Source: Bacteroidota bacterium
GTDB taxonomy: Bacteria; Bacteroidota; Bacteroidia; Chitinophagales; LD1
Reading direction: 5' to 3'
Length of the DNA: 5,751 bases
NCBI GenBank assembly: GCA_023428205.1
Contig: JAEYZB010000257.1
Location: 1-5,751, forward strand
Part shown: positions 1 to 4,181 of the stretch, in pieces
Layout of the letters: every line of letters begins with the position of its first letter
Position numbering within the stretch: the first letter of the stretch is position 1
Translations under genes and position numbers: made by a program
Notes under the pieces: model-generated
Told to the model about the DNA's origin: nothing
Database searches by the model: none
The model's input: the letters and a program-made list of their open reading frames with translations, nothing else

Positions 1-611
1 TAAAAAATGCTCCTCAAAAAGGGACATCAAAGCCTATTTCGGCTAGCGGAAAACAACCGAAAATAAAGGAGAAAAAGGTAATTCGTGAAGAACTGCCTGC
101 TAAAGCACTTATATCTTTACCGAAATCGGCTGTGAAAAAAGAAGAAGCTAAACCGACTTTGATTCCACAACAACTTCGCTACAGCGATGAAGAATTGAAA
201 GAATTTAAAGTAATCATTGATAAAAAAATCGAAAGCGCGCGCGATGAGTTGAATTATCTGAAAGAATCGCTAGAAAACCACACAGACAGCCAAGAGGGCA
301 ATAAAGCGTGGAATATGGAAGAAGGTTCGGATACGACTGAAATGGAATATTTAATGAATCAAATATCGCGTCAAAACAAATTTATCCGCGACTTGGAAAT
401 GGCATTGGTACGTATAGAAAATAAAACGTACGGAGTATGCCGTGCCACGGGTAAATTGATTGATAAAAACCGTTTGCGCATTGTACCGCACGCGACATTG
501 AGTATCGAAGCGAAGAATTCGCGCAAGGGTGATGATATTGCCCCTGCAAATACCAATACTTCGGCTCATATGGGTTCTGAAGGCGAAGGATTCGGTGTAG
601 ATGAGAATTAA
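1..611 (+). CDS. DksA/TraR-family regulator, 5' end outside the window
   Basis: The frame is open from base 3 (202 residues visible) to a TAA at 609-611, so the true start lies upstream. A GTG at 132 is internal to this frame. The first ~55 visible residues are low-complexity and rich in Lys, Pro and Ser. Then come a helical coiled-coil segment (visible residues ~61-95), a loop with GSDTTEMEY, a second helix (~115-140), and the DksA/TraR C-terminal signature beginning YGVCRATGKLI and ending VPHATLSIEAK. Known family members bind RNA polymerase through the secondary channel and alter promoter choice, often with ppGpp. Only one Cys of the usual four-Cys zinc finger remains (visible residue 146), a pattern I recall from Bacteroidota members. 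A short acidic/Gly tail follows. marC starts 5 bases downstream, suggesting co-transcription. Family assignment is firm; the exact regulatory role is inferred. Confidence 0.9.
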   Translation, partial: KNAPQKGTSKPISASGKQPKIKEKKVIREELPAKALISLPKSAVKKEEAKPTLIPQQLRYSDEELKEFKVIIDKKIESARDELNYLKESLENHTDSQEGNKAWNMEEGSDTTEMEYLMNQISRQNKFIRDLEMALVRIENKTYGVCRATGKLIDKNRLRIVPHATLSIEAKNSRKGDDIAPANTNTSAHMGSEGEGFGVDEN

Positions 612-616
612 TAAAA

Positions 617-1201
617 ATGTTGAATTTAGCCGATATCTTTTCGATTACATTTACCTTATTTGCGGTAATTGATGTAATCGGTGGTTTACCGGTAATCATT
701 GGTCTTAAAAATCGTGACATAGAATTTAAACCTGCAACAGCTACGCTGTTTGCAGGTTTTTTAATGGTACTTTTTTTGCTTGTCGGAGAAAAGTTACTTT
801 CACTGATGGGAGTAGATGTTCCTTCATTTGCAGTAGCCGGTTCAATTGTCATTTTCGTTTTAGGTTTAGAACTCGTATTGGGCATTAATCTCTTCAAAAC
901 GGAAGAAGATATAGGAAACTCCGGCAGTATTGTTCCATTAGGATTTCCGTTACTTGCAGGTTCGGGGACACTCACTACTATTATTTCGTTGCGTTCAGTG
1001 TATTCCTTTCCGAATATTTTAATCGGGATTCTACTCAACCTATTAGTAATCTACATAGTCCTGCGCTCCGTAGATTGGCTTGAAGCTAAAATAGGGAAAA
1101 CCGCTTTGGCTGCTATGAAAAAGATTTTCGGGGTAGTACTCATCGCTATTTCAGTACGCATTTTCATGACCGCTATTAATAACATTTTACACACCCTTTA
1201 A
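617..1201 (+). CDS. marC: MarC family integral membrane protein
   Basis: This 194-residue, strongly hydrophobic protein is about the usual length for the MarC (UPF0056) family. Family hallmarks are the N-terminal FAVIDVIGGLPVI (residues 15-27), a second hydrophobic hairpin around 68-92 followed by a polar INLFKTEED segment, and VPLGFPLLAGSGTLTTII (106-123), which matches the conserved Pro/Gly-rich motif of MarC. Five to six membrane segments are likely (~5-29, 41-57, 68-92, 103-125, 132-150, 168-188). The protein should sit in the inner membrane. Its transport substrate is unknown, and the early link of marC to multiple antibiotic resistance has not held up. The ATG lies 5 bases after the DksA-like stop, without a Shine-Dalgarno, as is normal in Bacteroidota. 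The next gene starts 4 bases after the stop. Codons 39-49 carry a terminator-like hairpin. Confidence 0.9.
   Translation: MLNLADIFSITFTLFAVIDVIGGLPVIIGLKNRDIEFKPATATLFAGFLMVLFLLVGEKLLSLMGVDVPSFAVAGSIVIFVLGLELVLGINLFKTEEDIGNSGSIVPLGFPLLAGSGTLTTIISLRSVYSFPNILIGILLNLLVIYIVLRSVDWLEAKIGKTALAAMKKIFGVVLIAISVRIFMTAINNILHTL
731..762 (+). terminator. Terminator-like hairpin inside marC
   Basis: The left arm CCTGCAACAGC (731-741) pairs with the right arm GCTGTTTGCAGG (745-756) over 11 base pairs with a single bulged T and a TAC loop. It is followed at once by six T (757-762). The AAA before the left arm can pair with the first three T, giving up to 14 pairs. This is the textbook shape of an intrinsic terminator in the sense direction, but it lies within codons 39-49 of an intact gene. 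Whether it ends, pauses or processes transcripts cannot be told from sequence; it may be a by-product of the coding sequence. Confidence 0.4.
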
Positions 1202-1205
1202 CTCT

Positions 1206-1610
1206 ATGAAAAAGATTCAAATTCTTTTTGTGATAACCGCATTGACAGCGGCACTGGCTGTTTTTTTGGGAGCATTTGGCGCACACGGATTGAAACCGCT
1301 TTTGAGCGAATACCAATTAATGATTTATGAAAAAGCAGTATTCTATCAGTTTGTTCATGTGTTAGCTTCATTTGTCGCATTGTTGGCTTCCCTGTTTTTT
1401 CGCAACGAAAAATTTCAAACAACCTCTATCCTATTTCTTACAGGCGTATTACTGTTTTCAGGCTCGCTGTACGGTTTAGCAATTTATGATTTGTTCCCAC
1501 TTCCTAAATTCATTTTAGGCCCGATTACCCCACTTGGCGGCATGCTATTCACGATTGGGTGGATATGGTTGGCATACTGTTTTTCTCAAGTTTCTTTTTC
1601 CGATAAATAA
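1206..1610 (+). CDS. DUF423 (YgdD/YwdK-like) membrane protein
   Basis: This 134-residue protein matches the DUF423 family in length and motifs: LGAFGAHGL at 21-29, YQFVH at 47-51, GVLLFSGSLYGL at 80-91, LGPITPLGG at 104-112 and GW at 118-119. Four hydrophobic segments are visible (~5-26, 46-66, 74-94, 105-127), so it is a small inner-membrane protein with short loops. The biochemical function of the family is unknown. The ATG lies 4 bases after the marC stop, and the GtrA-like gene starts 23 bases after its own stop. Both spacings favour one transcript, and translational coupling with marC is plausible. The first residues, MKKIQILF, are a normal N-terminus, and no better upstream start fits between marC and this gene. 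Confidence 0.9.
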   Translation: MKKIQILFVITALTAALAVFLGAFGAHGLKPLLSEYQLMIYEKAVFYQFVHVLASFVALLASLFFRNEKFQTTSILFLTGVLLFSGSLYGLAIYDLFPLPKFILGPITPLGGMLFTIGWIWLAYCFSQVSFSDK

Positions 1611-1633
1611 GGTCATATTCGCCCCTTCTATTT

Positions 1634-2026
1634 ATGTCGCTGTCTCCAGAACTTATTACTAAAATTTTCAAGTTTGCCATTGTCGGCTTTGTTTCGTTTT
1701 TTATAGATATGGGAGTAACGTACTGGGTAAAAGAAAAAACCAGATACGGACAATATGTAGCCAATACATGCGGTTTTATCGTGGCTGTATCATTCAATTT
1801 TACGATGAATCGCTCATGGACCTTTAACAGTCATGATCAAAATATTCAAGGACAGTTTATGTGGTATATCGCTTCTATGCTTTTCGGATTGCTGATATCC
1901 AACATACTGATTTATTTCTTTAATGAGAAATGGAAAATCAATTTTTACATCGCCAAATTACTGGCTACAGCGGTAGTAATGGTTTGGAATTTTGTGGTAA
2001 ACAATTTGTGGATTTTCACCCGTTAA
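1634..2026 (+). CDS. GtrA-like membrane protein
   Basis: This 130-residue protein has the four-helix layout of the GtrA family (PF04138): FKFAIVGFVSFFIDMGVTYW (12-31), a second helix ending in NFTMNRSWTF (55-64), a third at ~76-96, and a last helix ending in WNFVVNNLWIF (118-128). The Asp after the first helix, the NF..NR.WTF block and the closing WNF..N..W.F block are the family signature. GtrA relatives are thought to flip undecaprenyl- or polyprenyl-linked sugars, or to help glycosyltransferases that modify surface polysaccharide. No glycosyltransferase is adjacent here, so the substrate is unknown. The gap to the preceding gene is 23 bases. A poor -7-like string, CATATTCG (1614-1621), lies 12 bases before the ATG, so a secondary promoter is possible but weakly supported. 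No clear terminator follows in the 76 bases before the next gene. Confidence 0.9.
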   Translation: MSLSPELITKIFKFAIVGFVSFFIDMGVTYWVKEKTRYGQYVANTCGFIVAVSFNFTMNRSWTFNSHDQNIQGQFMWYIASMLFGLLISNILIYFFNEKWKINFYIAKLLATAVVMVWNFVVNNLWIFTR

Positions 2027-2085
2027 TCAAGCCTTTTCACCTATTAAATCAGTGACCGGACACACCAAACCGCCTTAGAATTCGT

Positions 2086-2093
2086 TATACTTG
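2086..2093 (+). promoter_or_regulatory. Putative -7 element for the DUF6089 gene
   Basis: TATACTTG followed by CGCC differs at one position from the Bacteroidota -7 consensus TAnnTTTG. Transcription would begin around 2097, only about 6 bases before the TTG start at 2103. No convincing -33 TTTG is present 18-21 bases upstream. Two other elements in this window (before thyA and before kup) share the TTTGC form, which supports reading this as a promoter. Confidence 0.5.
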
Positions 2094-2102
2094 CGCCTTA
2101 TT

Positions 2103-2939
2103 TTGAGAAAGCTACTATCCATATCGCTCGTTTTGATTGCGATGCAATCTTATTCGCAGTTCCACGAAATTGGCGTATGGGGCGGTGTTGCCAACTACTT
2201 TGGCGATCTGAATCCTAAGTTTAATTGGACCATGGTGCGTCCCGCGGGCGGGTTGTTTTATCGATACAATATGAGCACTCGCTTCGCAGCCAAACTAAGT
2301 ATAAGCTACGGGGAAGTAGAATTTAAAGATTCTGCTACAAAAATCGCTCGCAACCGTCAGCGAAATCTGTCGTTTAAATCATCTGTTGCCGATGTAGGCG
2401 GAATGTTAGAGTTCAACTTTTTCAAATTTGATAAGGGCAAAAAAAAGTTCTTCCACTCCCCTTATTTGGGCTTAGGGGTAAGTATTTTCTTTTTCAATCC
2501 GAAAGCAGAATATAACGGGAAATGGTACTATTTACAACCACTCGGCACAGAAGGACAAAATGATGCCAGCTATTCGGGCATAAAAAAATACAAGCTCTAT
2601 TCTTTCAGTATTCCCATTGAGTTTGGGTATAAATTTAGCGTATATAGAAACTGGAATATCGGTATTTTCGGAAGTTGGCATTATGCGTTTACCGATTATT
2701 TAGATGATGTAAGCAGTAATTATCCGCAAACAGTTTCACTACCGGGAGGCTCACGAGGAATTGCGGCTGCTCTTTCCGACCGAAGCGGAGAGGTGGGTGA
2801 AAAAATCGGCAAGGTTGGCTATCAACGTGGCGAATCTACCGCCCCAGATCAATTTATGTTTGTAGGAATTACCGTCTCTTATACTATTATGTCGTTGCGC
2901 TGCCCCACTCCTGCCGAGCCCAATACCTACAAATGGTAA
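2103..2939 (+). CDS. DUF6089 family outer-membrane beta-barrel protein
   Basis: From the TTG at 2103 the product is 278 residues and starts with a clean Sec signal peptide: MRKLL, then a hydrophobic core SISLVLIAM, with predicted cleavage after SYS and before Gln19. The mature protein opens with HEIGVWGGVANYFGDLN, typical of DUF6089. It then alternates amphipathic strands with aromatic ends, such as SPYLGLGVSIFFFNP, YSFSIPIEFGYKF and NWNIGIFGSWHYAFTDYLDD. It ends in SYTIMSLRCPTP and a C-terminal Trp, as expected for a porin-like outer-membrane barrel. The in-frame TTG at 2091 overlaps the putative promoter and gives a less typical N-terminus, so 2103 is preferred. The first in-frame ATG falls inside the signal peptide. 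The family's function is unknown; it is usually found beside uppS and bamA, which are absent here. An A8 run (2439-2446) lies in the coding sequence. Confidence 0.85.
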   Translation: MRKLLSISLVLIAMQSYSQFHEIGVWGGVANYFGDLNPKFNWTMVRPAGGLFYRYNMSTRFAAKLSISYGEVEFKDSATKIARNRQRNLSFKSSVADVGGMLEFNFFKFDKGKKKFFHSPYLGLGVSIFFFNPKAEYNGKWYYLQPLGTEGQNDASYSGIKKYKLYSFSIPIEFGYKFSVYRNWNIGIFGSWHYAFTDYLDDVSSNYPQTVSLPGGSRGIAAALSDRSGEVGEKIGKVGYQRGESTAPDQFMFVGITVSYTIMSLRCPTPAEPNTYKW

Positions 2940-2955
2940 ACCTGCTCGTTTTTTT
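2915..2955 (+). terminator. Weak intrinsic terminator of the DUF6089 gene
   Basis: CGAGC (2915-2919) pairs with GCTCG (2944-2948), immediately followed by seven T (2949-2955). Inside, ACC and GGT can form a small second stem around TACAAAT. The left arm and the inner stem lie within the last codons of the gene. The internal loops make the hairpin weak, but the position, between two convergent genes, and the T-tract fit a terminator for the plus-strand gene. No matching U-tract is seen for thyA on the other strand. Confidence 0.45.
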
Positions 2956-2962
2956 CATCCAC
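2941..2962. repeat. T-tract repeat, copy 1
   Basis: This 22-base stretch matches 3982-4003 at 19 of 22 positions, including the exact core GCTCGTTTTTTTCA. It lies between the DUF6089 stop and the thyA stop and includes the T-tract of the putative terminator. Both copies are in the same orientation and sit just outside the two ends of thyA. Confidence 0.45.
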
Positions 2963-2969
2963 TTGAAAA

Positions 2970-3866
2970 TTACACCGCTACTTCGCCCGCAATTGCAGGA
3001 TGCGGGTCGTAATTCAACAGTTTAAAATCTTCATATTTAAACTCAAAAATGTCTTTTACGTTTGGGTTGATTTGCATTTGCGGTAACGGACGAAAATCTC
3101 GAGAAAGTTGCAAAAGAACTTGTTCTTTATGATTGCTATACAAATGCACATCTCCGAATGTATGGACAAATTCGCCATATTCCAATCCGCAAACTTGCGC
3201 AATCATCATCGTGAACAACGCGTAAGATGCAATATTGAACGGAACACCTAAAAATACATCTGCACTACGTTGATACAACTGGCAGGACAAACGTTGAACA
3301 CCATTTTTGTCGGGAGCCACATAAAATTGAAACATGGTATGGCAGGGCGGTAATGCCATTTCTCCAATATAAGGGACGTTCCACGCACTCACAATCAGCC
3401 TGCGCGAATCAGGATTTTGTTTGATGTCGCGAATCAGATTTTTTATTTGGTCAACCACTTCACCGATTCCTGCACCCCACGAACGCCACTGCACGCCATA
3501 AACAGGGCCTAATTCGCCCCATTGCTTTGCAAAGGCTTCGTCATCGGCAATTTTTTTCGCAAACTCTTTGATGGTTTCGCCCTGATAACGCTCACTTTTT
3601 TTATATGCAGCAAATGGCCAATCATCCCAAATACTCACTCCATTTTGACATAAATAGCGGATATTGGAGCTACCCGTAAGAAACCACAGCAGCTCGTGAA
3701 TTACCGCTTTAGTAAATACCTTTTTAGTCGTTAGAAGAGGGAAGCCTTTACTTAAATCAAAACGCATTTGATATCCAAAACAACTCCACGTCCCTGTCCC
3801 AGTACGGTCATTTTTCCATACTCCTTCTTTCAAGATATGGTTCAATAAATCGTGGTATTGCTGCAT
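2970..3866 (-). CDS. thyA: Thymidylate synthase (long form)
   Basis: It makes dTMP from dUMP with 5,10-methylenetetrahydrofolate as methyl donor and reductant, in the cytoplasm. The 298-residue product starts at the ATG complementary to 3864-3866: MQQYHDLL aligns with the usual N-terminus, and an upstream TTG at 3887 lies inside the promoter element. Diagnostic segments are NDRTGTGT (19-26, Arg21 contacting dUMP phosphate), [12 protein letters not shown] (58-69), [12 protein letters not shown] (119-130), [11 protein letters not shown] (153-163), LPPCH with the catalytic Cys175, [13 protein letters not shown] (199-211) and HLYSN (241-245). The C-terminal AV is kept. It is about 34 residues longer than the 264-residue E. 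coli enzyme. The extra length falls at ~85-117, where Lactobacillus casei-type enzymes also carry an insert. No folA is adjacent within the window. The gene converges on the DUF6089 gene, 30 bases apart, and appears to be transcribed alone from its own promoter. Confidence 0.97.
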   Translation of the reverse strand: MQQYHDLLNHILKEGVWKNDRTGTGTWSCFGYQMRFDLSKGFPLLTTKKVFTKAVIHELLWFLTGSSNIRYLCQNGVSIWDDWPFAAYKKSERYQGETIKEFAKKIADDEAFAKQWGELGPVYGVQWRSWGAGIGEVVDQIKNLIRDIKQNPDSRRLIVSAWNVPYIGEMALPPCHTMFQFYVAPDKNGVQRLSCQLYQRSADVFLGVPFNIASYALFTMMIAQVCGLEYGEFVHTFGDVHLYSNHKEQVLLQLSRDFRPLPQMQINPNVKDIFEFKYEDFKLLNYDPHPAIAGEVAV

Positions 3867-3884
3867 AAGGCTTATTTGTGGTTG

Positions 3885-3892
3885 CAAATTTA
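3885..3892 (-). promoter_or_regulatory. thyA: -7 element for thyA
   Basis: On the minus strand this reads TAAATTTG followed by C, a perfect fit to the Bacteroidota -7 consensus TAnnTTTG. Transcription would begin near 3881, leaving a leader of about 15 bases before the ATG. No good -33 TTTG is seen at the expected distance. The element also shows that the in-frame TTG at 3887 cannot be the start codon. Confidence 0.6.
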
Positions 3893-3920
3893 GTGTTTTT
3901 CCGACTTCTCTTTTCTGATT

Positions 3921-4033
3921 TTATCCACCAAGCTTTTCTAACAGAGAATTAAAAAAGGAATCTATTTCTATCCTATTCAATCCGGCTCGTTTTTTTCACC
4001 CATTTTAGGCCCACAATTCCCTCTCTTTTTCAT
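3921..4033 (-). other. Possible small frameshifted ORF upstream of thyA
   Basis: On the minus strand an ATG (4031-4033) opens an 18-codon ORF, MKKRGNCGPKMGEKNEPD, ending in TGA at 3977-3979. Its codons GAA AAA AAC contain the heptamer A AAA AAC in the phase required for -1 slippage. After a -1 shift the frame reads RAGLNRIEIDSFF and then NSLLEKLGG to a TAA at 3921-3923, giving 37 residues in all. The second half reads like the tail of a real protein. It could be a programmed-frameshift small protein, a remnant of a decayed gene, or chance. I do not recognise a family. No promoter was found for it. Confidence 0.2.
3982..4003. repeat. T-tract repeat, copy 2
   Basis: This is the second copy of the 22-base repeat at 2941-2962: three mismatches, same orientation, exact 14-base core GCTCGTTTTTTTCA. 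Unlike copy 1 it has no obvious hairpin partner upstream. Read on the minus strand, it contains the A AAA AAC heptamer of the possible small ORF. Confidence 0.45.
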
Positions 4034-4046
4034 TATCGTTAATTTA

Positions 4047-4076
4047 TTTCATCATCAAATTATTTCTCTACATTTG
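4047..4076 (+). promoter_or_regulatory. kup: Promoter for the kup leader and kup
   Basis: TACATTTG (4069-4076), followed by CG, is a perfect Bacteroidota -7 element (TAnnTTTG). TTTC at 4047-4050, 18 bases upstream, is a one-mismatch candidate for the -33 TTTG. Transcription should start near 4080, about 86 bases before the kup ATG. That leader is much longer than the ~15 bases predicted for thyA. Confidence 0.6.
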
Positions 4077-4094
4077 CGTCCTCAATACAAAAAA

Positions 4095-4181
4095 ATGCAA
4101 TCGTCCTGTCAGGGCAATTATTTTCATCATTCGTTTTCCGTTCTAATCGTTTCAACTATTTTACTATGTCTGAAAAAGTAA
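4095..4181 (+). CDS. Putative 28-codon leader ORF overlapping the kup start
   Basis: An ATG about 15 bases after the predicted transcription start, preceded by an A-rich ACAAAAAA, opens a 28-codon ORF ending in TAA at 4179-4181. The peptide begins MQSSCQGNYFHHSF, continues with a hydrophobic stretch VLIVSTILLCL and ends KK. It is in a different frame from kup and overlaps the first 16 bases of kup. The A-rich approach fits translation initiation in Bacteroidota better than the pyrimidine-rich sequence before the kup ATG does. It may couple translation to kup or act as a leader peptide. No homologue is recognised, and it could be fortuitous. Confidence 0.35.
   Translation: MQSSCQGNYFHHSFSVLIVSTILLCLKK
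4099..4119 (+). promoter_or_regulatory. Hairpin / odd-centred palindrome in the kup leader
   Basis: AATCGTCCTG (4099-4108) and CAGGGCAATT (4110-4119) pair around a central T with one G-T wobble and one C/A mismatch. As RNA it gives roughly nine pairs with a GUC loop, followed by a T-rich stretch ATTATTTT. It could be an attenuator-like hairpin or, as DNA, an operator-like palindrome just downstream of the transcription start. It matches no riboswitch I recognise, including the c-di-AMP (ydaO) class. Confidence 0.35.

Larger units (their letters stand above)
3893..4068. other. Divergent intergenic region between thyA and kup
   Basis: This stretch is pyrimidine-rich on the plus strand and shows no long ORF on either strand. 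It holds repeat copy 2 (3982-4003) and a possible small minus-strand ORF with a slippery heptamer (3921-4033), listed separately. No attachment site, insertion sequence or tRNA remnant was seen. Confidence 0.5.

Noticed and set aside
132..134. GTG as start of the DksA-like gene
   Set aside because: The same frame is open upstream to the window edge with a Lys/Pro-rich sequence typical of the N-terminal extension, so the gene is 5'-truncated by the window.
234..243. Alternating GC run (Z-DNA-like)
   Set aside because: Short and explained by Ser-Ala-Arg codons in the DksA-like gene.
382..1038. Long minus-strand open frame (218 codons)
   Set aside because: It is antisense across the end of the DksA-like gene and most of marC, both clearly coding on the plus strand, and its product has no recognisable features.
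2091..2093. TTG as start of the DUF6089 gene
   Set aside because: It overlaps the -7-like box TATACTTG; the TTG at 2103 gives the better signal peptide.
2885..2957. Minus-strand ORF starting ATGAAAAAAACG over the DUF6089 3' end
   Set aside because: It is antisense to the conserved C-terminus of the DUF6089 protein, short, and without recognisable features.
3885..3887. TTG (minus strand) as thyA start, adding seven residues
   Set aside because: It lies inside the TAAATTTG promoter element, and the family N-terminus matches the ATG at 3864-3866.
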